Below, one piece after another: positions 53,052 to 61,382 of a DNA stretch of 64,000 bases. Numbering within the stretch: the stretch's first letter is position 1; each line of letters opens with the position of its first letter. The notes under the pieces were generated by a model that was not told where the DNA came from, made no database searches, and saw only the letters and a program-made list of their open reading frames with translations. Both the position numbers and the translations under genes were made by a program. The stretch is from Thermodesulfovibrio aggregans (lineage in GTDB: Bacteria > Nitrospirota > Thermodesulfovibrionia > Thermodesulfovibrionales > Thermodesulfovibrionaceae): NCBI RefSeq assembly GCF_001514535.1, contig NZ_BCNO01000001.1:62001-126000 (forward strand). Reading direction: 5' to 3'.

Positions 53052-53959
53052 AAGATGAAAAATTAACTCCAGAGCAGTATTATGTTTTCAGACAGGGTGG
53101 AACTGAAAAGCCCTTTCAGAATGCCTACTGGAACAACAAAGAGCATGGACTCTATGTGGACATTGTAAATGGTGATGTCCTTTTTTCATCCCTTGACAAG
53201 TTTGACTCTGGTACAGGATGGCCAAGTTTTACAAAGCCTGTGCATGAAGAGTTGATTGTAGAGAAAATAGACAGATCTCACGGTATGATAAGAACTGAGG
53301 TTAGAACAAAGAACACAAACGGTCATCTTGGACATGTATTTGATGACGGTCCACCACCAACTGGCTTAAGATACTGCATAAACTCAGCAGCCCTTCGTTT
53401 TGTCCCTCTTGATAAACTCGTTGAGGAAGGATATATTGATTATCTCTCAATGTTTAATGATGTTAATAAAAATTTTGAACAGATTATTCTTGGTGGTGGA
53501 TGTTTCTGGGGTATTCAGGCATACTTTAAAAGAGTAAAGGGGATAAAAAACACGGTTGTAGGTTACTCAGGTGGATGGAAGGAAAAGCCTACCTATGAAG
53601 AGGTATGCACAGGTAAGACAGGACATGCAGAGGTAGTTCTGGTAACATTTGATCCTCAAATAATAAATCTTGAGAGAATTCTCAGACACTTCTTTAAAAT
53701 CCATGACCCGAGTCAGAAGGACAGACAGGGAAATGACATAGGTACTCAGTATCGTTCGGCAATCTATTATTTCGATGAAAATCAAAAAGTAGTGATTGAT
53801 AGAGTATTAGAGGAGCTGAAAAATCAGGGAATAGGGGTTACAACAGAAGTAGAAAAGGCAAAAAATTTCTATAAGGCTGAGGATTATCATCAAGACTATC
53901 TTGAAAAAAATCCAGGAGGTTACTGCCATGTCAATATCAATAAAATCTGGGATTTCTAA
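53048..53959 (+). CDS. Fused methionine sulfoxide reductase MsrB-MsrA
   Basis: Residues 1-135 are MsrB ([25 protein letters not shown], catalytic C110 in [11 protein letters not shown]), lacking the two CxxC zinc motifs of some MsrB enzymes. Residues 145-303 are MsrA, with catalytic C152 in GGCFWG and [19 protein letters not shown]. The protein would repair both R- and S-methionine sulfoxide. The MsrB-first order is one of the known fusion arrangements. The gene is coupled to the molybdopterin gene by a four-base overlap, and its end holds the ribosome site of the next gene. Confidence 0.95.
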   Translation: MKDEKLTPEQYYVFRQGGTEKPFQNAYWNNKEHGLYVDIVNGDVLFSSLDKFDSGTGWPSFTKPVHEELIVEKIDRSHGMIRTEVRTKNTNGHLGHVFDDGPPPTGLRYCINSAALRFVPLDKLVEEGYIDYLSMFNDVNKNFEQIILGGGCFWGIQAYFKRVKGIKNTVVGYSGGWKEKPTYEEVCTGKTGHAEVVLVTFDPQIINLERILRHFFKIHDPSQKDRQGNDIGTQYRSAIYYFDENQKVVIDRVLEELKNQGIGVTTEVEKAKNFYKAEDYHQDYLEKNPGGYCHVNINKIWDF

Positions 53960-54638
53960 GTATTTGTTTTTCATTTTGCTTTTTATGATGTTTCTCTACG
54001 GTAAAGCTCAATGTGAGACATACTCAGATAGTTTCTCAGATGGGAAGACACAGCTTAAATGGAACTTCTTCCCTCATTTTTTTCTTGACAATCTTAAGGC
54101 TGTAAAGGACAAATCTGCACCTGATGGAGACGGAGGAGTTGGAGTTTTGAGAAACTCAAATGCAGGTGGCTTCGCAGCTCTTAGTTATGCTGTTACTGAG
54201 GAGGTAAAAAACTTTACCCTTGAAGCTTATTTATTCTGCCCTGTTACAGACTCAGATAGGGGACCACTTTCAGGTCTTGCTTTTTTGATAGATCCGATAA
54301 ACTCAAGATTTTACAGATTCCTTTGCGATTTTAACAAAAAAGATCCGAATCTGAATGTAGCCTATGTAGGAAGGGATACCAATCACTATCCTGTTTATTT
54401 GAGATTCTGGAGGGGAGAGGAGATACCCGGAGGAATTCCTAAGTCTTCAGGCTGGCATAGAGTGAAGATCGTTGTGAGAGAGGGTAGTGCCCAATTTTTT
54501 TGGAATGGGATGCAACTAAAAGGTGAGGTTGATGTCTCAAGAATAACTAAAGGCTTTGTGGGTGTATATTCTAATTTTGTAGGCGGTCTTGGAAGGGCAG
54601 AAACAAAGGTTGACAGTTTCATATTAAGGACAGAATAA
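53928..54638 (+). CDS. Exported protein with a predicted jelly-roll (LamG/DUF1080-like) fold
   Basis: The 236-residue protein has a signal peptide (about 1-33: basic start, hydrophobic core [13 protein letters not shown], cut near QCE). The mature part is beta-rich and resembles concanavalin/LamG-like domains ([38 protein letters not shown]). It may bind a glycan or be a periplasmic structural protein; no catalytic residues are evident. ATG 53928 follows AGGAGG eight bases upstream, within the MsrA coding end; an ATG at 53901 would break the signal-peptide pattern. Confidence 0.7.
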   Translation: MSISIKSGISKYLFFILLFMMFLYGKAQCETYSDSFSDGKTQLKWNFFPHFFLDNLKAVKDKSAPDGDGGVGVLRNSNAGGFAALSYAVTEEVKNFTLEAYLFCPVTDSDRGPLSGLAFLIDPINSRFYRFLCDFNKKDPNLNVAYVGRDTNHYPVYLRFWRGEEIPGGIPKSSGWHRVKIVVREGSAQFFWNGMQLKGEVDVSRITKGFVGVYSNFVGGLGRAETKVDSFILRTE

Positions 54639-54640
54639 AA

Positions 54641-55546
54641 TTGACCCACTTAGGATTTGGAATATTCTGCACAAATGGAGATGGAAGTCTATCGACAAAT
54701 CACTCTTTTAGACTGAAAAATCTCTCCTTTGAAAGAGTTTTTGAGAGTTTCAACAGAAATAAAAGGGATTTTCTAAGCCTGCTTGAACTCTGTAGAGAAG
54801 AAAAGATAGAGGTTTTCAGGCTTGGTTCAAACTTTATTCCCTATGCTTCTCACAGGGAATTCAAAGATAAGTGGTTTAAGGAATTAGAACCCCACATAGA
54901 GGAATTGGGTAAGAGAGTTTTAAATTACCGGATCAGAATAACCATGCATCCTGGACAGTTTGTTATTCTAAATTCACCGAATGGAAGAGTAATAGAAAAC
55001 TCGCTAAGAGAATTGAACTATCACTTCTGGCTTCTTGACAAACTTGGGGTAGGTCAGGATGGGGTGGTTATAGTCCACATAGGAGGAGTTTATGGGGAGA
55101 AAATTCGGGCGATTGAGAGCTTTATAAATACCGTAGAGAAAAATGGATGGCTCAAAAGAAGGCTTGCTATTGAGAATGACGAGAGACTTTTTAATGCTAA
55201 AGATGTATTGGAAATAGCCAGAGTTTTAAAAATTCCCTTTGTTTTTGATTTTTTTCATCATAGACTGAATCCTTCAAAGATATTGCTTGAGGAAGTTTTC
55301 AATACATGGAAAAACAATGGGATACCAAAGGTTCATCTTTCATCTGATGGAGATGGAAGATACGGAGTTCACGGAGATTATGTGAAAGTTGAGGACTTTT
55401 TGAGCCTAAAAATGCTCATAGAGGCTACGGGTATTGAAAAGGTTCACATAATGATTGAAGCAAAGAGAAAGGAGAATGCTCTGAAAAAGCTTAGAGAGGA
55501 GTTGATTATTAATCAGGAAAGACTACAGGACATACCTTCTCTTTAG
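54641..55546 (+). CDS. uvsE: UV damage endonuclease UvsE (UVDE)
   Basis: UvsE nicks DNA 5' of UV photoproducts and some other lesions, an alternative to nucleotide excision repair. The 301-residue TIM-barrel shows FRLGSNFIPYASH near residue 64, MHPGQFVILNSP near 105, VIVHIGGVYGEK near 142, ENDERLF near 178 and FDFFHHRLNPS near 202, which supply the metal ligands. The start is TTG with AAGGACAG upstream, two bases after the previous stop. The 3' end overlaps the convergent ABC permease gene by 24 bases. Confidence 0.92.
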   Translation: MTHLGFGIFCTNGDGSLSTNHSFRLKNLSFERVFESFNRNKRDFLSLLELCREEKIEVFRLGSNFIPYASHREFKDKWFKELEPHIEELGKRVLNYRIRITMHPGQFVILNSPNGRVIENSLRELNYHFWLLDKLGVGQDGVVIVHIGGVYGEKIRAIESFINTVEKNGWLKRRLAIENDERLFNAKDVLEIARVLKIPFVFDFFHHRLNPSKILLEEVFNTWKNNGIPKVHLSSDGDGRYGVHGDYVKVEDFLSLKMLIEATGIEKVHIMIEAKRKENALKKLREELIINQERLQDIPSL

Positions 55547-56281
55547 CAAAATAAATGGCAGAGGAATGAGGAGTATAAGATAGAAAGCTACGACGAGCAT
55601 GTCATAGACTAGACTATGGGAGATATTTCCGTAACAAAATCCTCTTGAGATATTTACAAAATGAAGTAATGGGTTTATCTGAGAAAGCTTAATTACAATC
55701 TCAGGCATGTCATTCAGAGGAAAGAAAATTCCTGAAAATAAGAATAGAGGCGTAAGAATTAGAGTATAAAAGTAGTTAAATGAATCAATTCCTGGAACTG
55801 TAGCTGTTGCAATCAGGGACAAACTGGCAAATAACAATCCACACATGAAGATAAACGGGATAAGAAAAAACACATAAAAGGATTTTACAAGTCCAAAAAG
55901 TGAGATAACTAAAATTATAACAGTTCCGTAAATCAGGCTTTTTGTTGCTCCCCATAGCAGTTCTCCAAGAACAAGTTCATTAAATGTTATGGGGGTTGCC
56001 ATAATTGCATCAAATGTTTTTTGATAGACCATTCTTACATAGGTTCCGTATGTGCATTCATAACTGGCAGCAAACATGGCTGAAGACATTATAATTCCAG
56101 GTGATATAAACTCAATATACGAAATCCCGTTAATTTCCTTGATAAATCCACCAAGTCCGTAACCGAGTGCAATTAGATATAGCATTGGTTCAAAAAAATT
56201 TAGCGTTAGACTTGAACGATAGAGTTTTTTATAGACTGTTGCATTCCTCTGCCATACTCTAAATGCTCTCTTTAGATTCAT
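55523..56281 (-). CDS. ABC-2 type transporter permease (NodJ/DrrB-like)
   Basis: The 252-residue protein has six predicted helices and the ABC-2 layout, with EPMLYLIALGYGLGG near residue 30, TYGTYVRMVYQKTFDAIM near 78 and a late FPLNDMPEI segment. It forms the membrane part of an exporter whose ATPase is the gene just upstream. The NodIJ/DrrAB group exports lipids, polysaccharides or drugs; the substrate here is unknown. The genes are separated by one base. Confidence 0.9.
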   Translation of the reverse strand: MNLKRAFRVWQRNATVYKKLYRSSLTLNFFEPMLYLIALGYGLGGFIKEINGISYIEFISPGIIMSSAMFAASYECTYGTYVRMVYQKTFDAIMATPITFNELVLGELLWGATKSLIYGTVIILVISLFGLVKSFYVFFLIPFIFMCGLLFASLSLIATATVPGIDSFNYFYTLILTPLFLFSGIFFPLNDMPEIVIKLSQINPLLHFVNISRGFCYGNISHSLVYDMLVVAFYLILLIPLPFILLKRRYVL

Positions 56282-56282
56282 A

Positions 56283-57005
56283 TTATCCCTCGGTTAAATT
56301 TAAGTATACGTTTTCAAGATTACCGCCGAATTCCTGAGAAAGCCTTTGAGGTGTATCAACAACGACTATTTTTCCATTTTGCATTATTGCAATTCGGTCA
56401 CATAGTTTTTCAGCTTCTTCCATATAATGGGTTGTAAGAATAAGTGTTTTACCTGAGTGTTTTAATATCTCAATCTTATTCCATATCTGTCTTCTGCTAC
56501 GGGGATCAAGTCCTGTTGTGGGCTCATCAAGAATTATTATATCAGGGTCATTTATTAAACCCCTTGCAAAGACAAGTTTTCTCTGCATTCCTCCTGAGAG
56601 TTTTCTCACATTGGTTTTTCGCCATTCTTCAAGTTTTACAAAATTAAGAAGTTCCATAGCCTTACTTATAGCCTTTTTTCTATCAATATCAAAGTATCTT
56701 GCATAAACCAGAAGGTTTTCTAAAACATCAAGATCAGGATCAAGGTTGTTATCCTGTGGAATAACACCAATTCTTTTTTTTATTTGAGGAAGGTTATTGC
56801 TATCTAACTTTATACCAAATATTTCTATTTCTCCTGAAGAAGGTTTGATAAATCCATAAATCATTCCCATGAGAGTAGTTTTTCCTGCACCATTTGGTCC
56901 GAGAAAACCAAAGCATTCTCCCTCTCTTATTGCAAAACTAACAGAGTCTAATGCCTTGAATTTTTTATAATATTTTGTTAAATTTTTCCCCAGAACTGCG
57001 CTCAC
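56283..57005 (-). CDS. ABC-2 exporter ATP-binding protein (NodI/DrrA-like)
   Basis: The 240-residue ATPase has Walker A GPNGAGKTT near residue 35, the signature LSGGMQRKLVFARG near 137 and Walker B IIILDEPTTGLD near 157. It pairs with the permease directly downstream. The start is GTG (57005) with no ribosome site. A TATACT box lies eight bases before it, so this message may also be leaderless. Confidence 0.92.
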   Translation of the reverse strand: MSAVLGKNLTKYYKKFKALDSVSFAIREGECFGFLGPNGAGKTTLMGMIYGFIKPSSGEIEIFGIKLDSNNLPQIKKRIGVIPQDNNLDPDLDVLENLLVYARYFDIDRKKAISKAMELLNFVKLEEWRKTNVRKLSGGMQRKLVFARGLINDPDIIILDEPTTGLDPRSRRQIWNKIEILKHSGKTLILTTHYMEEAEKLCDRIAIMQNGKIVVVDTPQRLSQEFGGNLENVYLNLTEG

Positions 57006-57013
57006 AACTTTTT

Positions 57014-57019
57014 AGTATA
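57014..57019 (-). promoter_or_regulatory. Possible -10 box of the ABC exporter genes (leaderless)
   Basis: TATACT on the - strand, eight bases before the GTG start. The -35 region is weak. Confidence 0.35.
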
Positions 57020-57085
57020 ATATTTTTAGCTAAGTTCAGTAAAAAACCCAACCAATGAAGGAAAATCTATGTTGCCTCATTTTAT

Positions 57086-57113
57086 TTGACCTTTTCTGCC
57101 ATTTTCTGATAAT
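57086..57113 (+). promoter_or_regulatory. Promoter of the DksA/TraR-like gene
   Basis: TTGACC (57086-57091), 16-base spacer, GATAAT (57108-57113). Transcription should begin near 57120, downstream of the first possible ATG (57114), which argues for the start at 57129. Confidence 0.5.
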
Positions 57114-57128
57114 ATGAAAAACTATATT

Positions 57129-57500
57129 ATGGATAAAAAGTCAAGACAAGAGAGAATTTTAGAAATAAAGAAGAAACTTCTTGAACAGAAGAAACAGATT
57201 CTTATTGATGCTGGTATTTTGCTTTCAAACTTTCCCTCTGAAAGCAATTTATCTGAAATTGGAGACATTGCTTCTCAGGAAATTGATCGGAGTTTTCTCC
57301 TAAGACTTAGAGATAGAGAGAGAAAACTTCTCAAAAAAATAGAAAAAACACTTGAAAAAATTGAAAACGGTACCTATGGAATATGCGAGTCCTGTGGTGC
57401 AGAGATTCCCATAGAAAGACTTGAAGCAAGGCCTGTTACTGATTTATGCATTGAATGTAAGACAGAACAGGAAGAGGCTGAAAAGCTTAAAGAAGGTTAA
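57129..57500 (+). CDS. DksA/TraR-family zinc-finger regulator
   Basis: The protein (about 123 residues) has an N-terminal coiled coil rich in K, L and E, an acidic turn (GDIASQEIDRSF), and the four-cysteine zinc finger CESCGAEIP...CIEC near residue 90. DksA-type proteins enter the RNA polymerase secondary channel and work with ppGpp. The coiled-coil tip here lacks the DxxDxA motif of E. coli DksA as far as I can see, so it may be a general DksA-like factor. The promoter favours ATG 57129 over ATG 57114. Confidence 0.88.
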   Translation: MDKKSRQERILEIKKKLLEQKKQILIDAGILLSNFPSESNLSEIGDIASQEIDRSFLLRLRDRERKLLKKIEKTLEKIENGTYGICESCGAEIPIERLEARPVTDLCIECKTEQEEAEKLKEG

Positions 57501-58311
57501 TTAAAAGCCTTTTCGGATTTTCCTCTCCTGCAAGTTTTAGTTTATACTCATCAATATTTAAATTTTTAAGCCTTTTTATTGCATCCTTCAGACTCATCGA
57601 ACCACCCTGAAGCCTCTGAACTTCTGACTTCTGTTTGACCATATCAGAAACTACGATGATTCTTTCTGGATTTTTAATCTGAAAAATCCATTTTAAAAGT
57701 TCATCATTTAAATGCCTTCCATCTCCGATTAACTCTACATAAATCTCTTGATTGATGATTCCAAAGCCTGAAATTCCTGGTTCTCTGTGATGAATTCCTC
57801 TCATAGCATTAAAAAGATGGGTTATAAGGCTTGCCCCTGCTTTAAATCCTTCCTGAGCTTCTCTATATGTGGCAAGGGAATGTCCCATGCTTACAATAAT
57901 TCCCATTTCAGCACATTTTTCTATGACATCAATTGCTTTAGGAAGCTCAGGTGCTACTGTAATTATTTTGACGATATCATTAAATTCATCGATTAATCTA
58001 TTCAAAATATCCAGATCAGGTTTCAAAAAGTAATAACTGTCAAGAGCTCCTGCTTTTTCAGGATTTAAAAAGGGACCTTCAAGATAGGCACCCAAAATTT
58101 TTGCTCCTTCCTTTTGGTATTGCATAGCTTTCTTTATATGCAGCAAAGTTTTTCTCATTTGGTAAATATCATCTGGATAAAGAGTAAGTAAGAAACTGTC
58201 AACTCCCATTGAACCATATTCCTGAGAAATTAAAAGAACCTGTTCTGGACTATCGACATCTTTTATGTCTATTTTATTTGTTCCATGAAAGTGGATATCA
58301 ATCAAAGACAT
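57487..58311 (-). CDS. NagA-like amidohydrolase (short form)
   Basis: The 274-residue protein shows the N-acetylglucosamine-6-phosphate deacetylase pattern: IDIHFHG at the start, YLEGPFLNPEKAGA near residue 95, MGHSLATYREA near 160, THLFNAMRG near 185, GDGRHLNDE near 213 and VVSDM near 240. Usual NagA is about 380 residues; the flanking small beta domain present at both ends of NagA is missing, leaving only the barrel. It may deacetylate GlcNAc-6-P or act on a related substrate. There is no ribosome site; TATGAT is five bases before the ATG. It overlaps dksA-like by 14 bases. Confidence 0.82.
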   Translation of the reverse strand: MSLIDIHFHGTNKIDIKDVDSPEQVLLISQEYGSMGVDSFLLTLYPDDIYQMRKTLLHIKKAMQYQKEGAKILGAYLEGPFLNPEKAGALDSYYFLKPDLDILNRLIDEFNDIVKIITVAPELPKAIDVIEKCAEMGIIVSMGHSLATYREAQEGFKAGASLITHLFNAMRGIHHREPGISGFGIINQEIYVELIGDGRHLNDELLKWIFQIKNPERIIVVSDMVKQKSEVQRLQGGSMSLKDAIKRLKNLNIDEYKLKLAGEENPKRLLINLL

Positions 58312-58314
58312 GTT

Positions 58315-58323
58315 TTATCATAA
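58315..58323. promoter_or_regulatory. Overlapping divergent -10 boxes (TTATCATAA) for two leaderless genes
   Basis: TATCAT (58316-58321) on + lies five bases before ATG 58327; TATGAT on - (58317-58322) lies five bases before ATG 58311. The nine-base core is a near-perfect palindrome. The whole gap between the two start codons is 15 bases. Confidence 0.5.
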
Positions 58324-58326
58324 CAT

Positions 58327-58998
58327 ATGATATTTAAAACAGGTAAAATTGACATAGATAAACTGCTCGATAAAGTCAAAACACTTTCTACTGAAAGAAA
58401 AATTGTCAAAATCTCTCAACATTTTCTTGGCATTCCTTACAAAAAAAATTCACTTATTGGTAGTTTTATCCAACAGGAACAACTTGTCATTGACTTTGAA
58501 GGAGTTGATTGTATGACTTTTATTGAATATGTTGAAGCAATGAGAATGTCAGACAGTTATAGTTCTTTTGTCGAAAATTTGAGATATGTTAGATATTTTG
58601 ACGGAATTGTAGATTTTAAAAAAAGAAGGCATTTTTTTACAGACTGGAATGAGCTAAAGACAGTAAAAAATGTGACTGAAGCACTTAATGAGCAATTTTT
58701 AACAGTTGTGAAAGAACTTAATTTTATTGAGGGCATAGAGCCTAAACATAGAGTTATTAATTACATTCCAGCGGAAGCTATAGGAAAAATCACATCTAAA
58801 CTGAAAACAGGTGATTACTGTGGTTTTTATACATCCAAAGAGGGGCTTGATGTCACCCATGTAGGAATAATTATTTTAGATGGTGACACTTTAAAGCTCA
58901 GACATGCTTCAAGCAAGAAAGGTTATGTAGTGGATGAAGATTTTTTACAATATTCAAAACAAAAAGAAGGTATAATAATTTTCAGGGCAGAGTATTAA
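58327..58998 (+). CDS. DUF1460 protein (putative cell-wall amidase-like, NlpC/P60-related)
   Basis: The 223-residue protein matches DUF1460, with QHFLGIPYKKNSL near residue 33, a probable catalytic cysteine in GVDCMTFIEYVEAM near 65, and a histidine in VTHVGII near 178. The family is related to NlpC/P60-type cysteine peptidases and thought to act on peptidoglycan fragments. No signal peptide is evident, so it may be cytoplasmic. With the divergent NagA-like gene this suggests amino-sugar or wall recycling, which is inference. Confidence 0.82.
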   Translation: MIFKTGKIDIDKLLDKVKTLSTERKIVKISQHFLGIPYKKNSLIGSFIQQEQLVIDFEGVDCMTFIEYVEAMRMSDSYSSFVENLRYVRYFDGIVDFKKRRHFFTDWNELKTVKNVTEALNEQFLTVVKELNFIEGIEPKHRVINYIPAEAIGKITSKLKTGDYCGFYTSKEGLDVTHVGIIILDGDTLKLRHASSKKGYVVDEDFLQYSKQKEGIIIFRAEY

Positions 58999-59002
58999 TA
59001 AA

Positions 59003-59881
59003 ATGTTACATCTTCATGAAAGAAAAAAACAAATAAGAAAAGTTCTTCTAATCACGCTTTTATTGAATCTCTCTGTTTCTTCAGCAAAGATAATCTATGG
59101 ATGGTTGACAAACTCTGTGGCTATTTATTCGGATGGATTTCACTCTCTTTTCGATGGAATTTCAAACATAGGTGGCTTAATTGCTCTTTCCATAGCAAGT
59201 CATCCACCTGATAGAGAACATCCTTATGGGCACAGAAAATTTGAAACAGTCTTTGCAATTTTTATTGGAGTTTTAATGTCTCTCACAGCACTGGAAATAG
59301 TCAGAAATGTCTATGAATCACTTATAACAGCTAAAAAACCTGAAACTGATGAAAAAGCATTTATTGTTCTCGTTGGTACTCTCATTGTTAATATTTTTGT
59401 CTCAATTTATGAAAAGAAAAAAGGAAAAGAGCTTAAAAGTGAATTTTTAATAGCTGATTCAGCTCATACAAAGGTTGACATTTATATAACCATTGGAGTA
59501 ATAGTGAGCGTAGTAATCACAACATTAACAGAGTTGACTTTTGTTGATCCAATAGCTGGTTTAGTTGTTGGAATTTTTGTTGCAAAAGAGGCAATTCTTA
59601 TAATAAAAGAATCTGCAAATATCCTCGCTGATAGAACAGCCCTTGATGGTGAAAAAATTGCAAAAGTTGTTGAAGCCTGCAGAGATGTTGAAGCCTGCAA
59701 AGACATAAGGACTCGGGGGACAGCCGGTCAGATATTTGTTGATTTAAAAATCTTGGTAAATCCCTCTATTTCTGTATCAAAAGCCCATGATATAGCAGAA
59801 AAAGTGGAAGAATTAATTAAAAGAGAATTTCCAGATGTTGTTGATGTTGTGATTCATGTAGAACCTTTTGAGAAAAGTTAG
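59003..59881 (+). CDS. Cation diffusion facilitator (CDF) metal exporter
   Basis: The 292-residue protein has six transmembrane helices (about 15-200) and a cytoplasmic C-terminal domain. Metal site A residues appear in YSDGFHSLFDGISN near residue 38 and in ADSAHTKVDIY near 152. It likely exports zinc, iron or manganese in exchange for protons. It follows DUF1460 by four bases and overlaps the convergent HNH gene by four bases. Duplicated EACRDVEAC/K stretches near 228-238 are an internal echo. Confidence 0.93.
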   Translation: MLHLHERKKQIRKVLLITLLLNLSVSSAKIIYGWLTNSVAIYSDGFHSLFDGISNIGGLIALSIASHPPDREHPYGHRKFETVFAIFIGVLMSLTALEIVRNVYESLITAKKPETDEKAFIVLVGTLIVNIFVSIYEKKKGKELKSEFLIADSAHTKVDIYITIGVIVSVVITTLTELTFVDPIAGLVVGIFVAKEAILIIKESANILADRTALDGEKIAKVVEACRDVEACKDIRTRGTAGQIFVDLKILVNPSISVSKAHDIAEKVEELIKREFPDVVDVVIHVEPFEKS

Positions 59882-60192
59882 AGAATTTTTTCAGAATCAA
59901 TAGAGTTTAATGATTGTAAATATTGTTCCCACTCAAAGGGAAGCATGTATTTCTTTTTATTGTTACATTCTTTACAGGCAGGAACTATGTTACTTTTTAC
60001 TGATTTTCCTCCTCTTACAAGAGGTATAACATGGTCCATTGTAAGCTCTTTTTCAGATACCTCTTTGTTACAGTAATAGCATCTTCTCTTAGAAATTTTT
60101 TTGCGCCACCAGGAACTGTTTTTAAGAAGTCTTGCTTTCTGTTTTTCCTTCTTAATTTCCTCCAATGTTACATTAGGGATAAATCTATCCAT
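59878..60192 (-). CDS. HNH endonuclease-domain protein
   Basis: The 104-residue protein has an HNH motif: CYYCNKEV, then LTMDHVIPLVRGG and CKECNNKK, with four zinc cysteines around the catalytic DH. Such small HNH proteins nick or cut nucleic acid, but many roles exist. It is the last gene of the rpsF transcript, starting at the TAATG junction with a DUF507 gene. Being in a ribosomal operon argues for a housekeeping rather than mobile-element role. Confidence 0.85.
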   Translation of the reverse strand: MDRFIPNVTLEEIKKEKQKARLLKNSSWWRKKISKRRCYYCNKEVSEKELTMDHVIPLVRGGKSVKSNIVPACKECNNKKKYMLPFEWEQYLQSLNSIDSEKIL

Positions 60193-60470
60193 TACTTACC
60201 AAATCTCTTTTTTTCCTCTTCTTCAAAGAATTTATTGTAAAGCACATTCCACTCAGGACTTCCTTCAATGATTTTTTTTGAAAATGATTGAAGTTTTCTT
60301 CTAACAACTTCATCAATCGCTTCACCAATTTTTAATGCCTGAATAAAACTTCTTTTGATTTCTCTTCTTACTTCCTGTTCTTCAACCTTAAGCTTGATTA
60401 ATCCTTTATTAATCAAGCCATTGAATAACACATGTGAAGTATGAGTTATTTTTTCCTCTGAAAGCATCAT
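60192..60470 (-). CDS. DUF507 protein (second of a tandem pair)
   Basis: The 92-residue charged, helical protein matches DUF507, sharing with its neighbour the layout of a short hydrophobic N-terminus (HVLFNGLINKGLIKL), a central acidic helix and a lysine/glutamate-rich C-terminus. Function unknown. Overlaps the first DUF507 gene by four bases and the HNH gene by one. Confidence 0.75.
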   Translation of the reverse strand: MMLSEEKITHTSHVLFNGLINKGLIKLKVEEQEVRREIKRSFIQALKIGEAIDEVVRRKLQSFSKKIIEGSPEWNVLYNKFFEEEEKKRFGK

Positions 60471-60748
60471 AGAACTAAGTTTCTCTGTTTTACAAGTTTT
60501 TGTTTGGTCATCTCAAAGAGTTTTCTGTAGTCAAGCTTACCTCTCTCAATTTCAGTTTCATACTTCTTAAGAAGTTCCCTTACTTCCTCATTCAGTCTGT
60601 CTTCTACCATCAATTCGTCCAAAATAAGATTTTCAGCCTCTTTAAGCAACTGTTCTTTCGAAACAGTCATCTCAATCATATCTTTTTTTAAAAGATTTTC
60701 TATTATCCTGTTTGCTATATATGGCACCCAACTTTTAGGTATTCTCAT
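60467..60748 (-). CDS. DUF507 protein (first of a tandem pair)
   Basis: The 93-residue protein matches DUF507 (start RIPKSWVPYIANRIIENLL, then KYETEIERGKLDYRKLFEM). Tandem DUF507 genes recur in several bacterial phyla; no function is established to my knowledge. It follows rpsR by two bases and is coupled to the next DUF507 gene by ATGA overlap. Confidence 0.78.
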   Translation of the reverse strand: MRIPKSWVPYIANRIIENLLKKDMIEMTVSKEQLLKEAENLILDELMVEDRLNEEVRELLKKYETEIERGKLDYRKLFEMTKQKLVKQRNLVL

Positions 60749-60750
60749 TT

Positions 60751-60984
60751 TTAAATCTCTATGTATGGTAATAGTGCAATCGCTCTTGCTCTCTTGATAG
60801 CTTTAGTTAACTGCCTTTGATGCCTTGAACATGTCCCTGTCATTTTTCTTGAGAGAATTTTGCCTCTCTCTGTCATAAAACTTCTCAACATTTTAACATT
60901 TTTGTAATCAATAAAATCAATTTTTTCTGCACAGAATCGGCAGTATTTTTTTCTGAAAAATCTTCTTTGTGATGTCTGTTGCAC
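60751..60984 (-). CDS. rpsR: 30S ribosomal protein S18
   Basis: S18 binds S6 in the platform of the small subunit. The 77-residue protein contains the family block [20 protein letters not shown] and [20 protein letters not shown]. Cysteines C15, C18 (CRFC) and one in GTCSRHQ form the set seen in zinc-containing S18 variants. GGAGG precedes the start. Third gene of rpsF-ssb-rpsR. Confidence 0.97.
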   Translation of the reverse strand: MQQTSQRRFFRKKYCRFCAEKIDFIDYKNVKMLRSFMTERGKILSRKMTGTCSRHQRQLTKAIKRARAIALLPYIEI

Positions 60985-60995
60985 ATTAACCTCCT

Positions 60996-61382
60996 TTAAA
61001 ATGGTTCTAAATCTGTGTATTCTTCCGGTGGAACCTGATTTAATTCATAATGTTCTGCAGGTTCTCTCTTGGGAAAGAATTTTATACTATTAGCAATAAC
61101 TTCGAATTTACTTTTTTTCTGTCCTTCATATTCCCATCTTCTTTCACGTAGTCGTCCTTCAACCAATACAGTTCTTCCTTTGTTCAAATACTGACTGCAG
61201 GTTTCAGCTTGTTTTCCAAAAACTATGGCATCAATAAAAAGGGTTTCTTCTTTGAGCTCTTCACCCTGTTTGTATCTTGAATTGACAGCTATTGGAACCG
61301 TAGCTACTGCTACTCCTGAAGGTGTATACCTTATTTCAGGATCCCTTGTGAGATTCCCTATGAGTATTATTCTATTAAACAT
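60996..61382 (-). CDS. ssb: Single-stranded DNA-binding protein
   Basis: The 128-residue protein has an OB fold ([20 protein letters not shown] at the start, [14 protein letters not shown] near residue 80) and a short acidic tail ending TDLEPF, like the DDDIPF tip that recruits partner proteins. The linker is very short compared with E. coli SSB. ATG 61382 has AGGAG four bases upstream and overlaps the rpsF end by eight bases; an ATG at 61415 would add 11 unrelated residues. Confidence 0.95.
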   Translation of the reverse strand: MFNRIILIGNLTRDPEIRYTPSGVAVATVPIAVNSRYKQGEELKEETLFIDAIVFGKQAETCSQYLNKGRTVLVEGRLRERRWEYEGQKKSKFEVIANSIKFFPKREPAEHYELNQVPPEEYTDLEPF

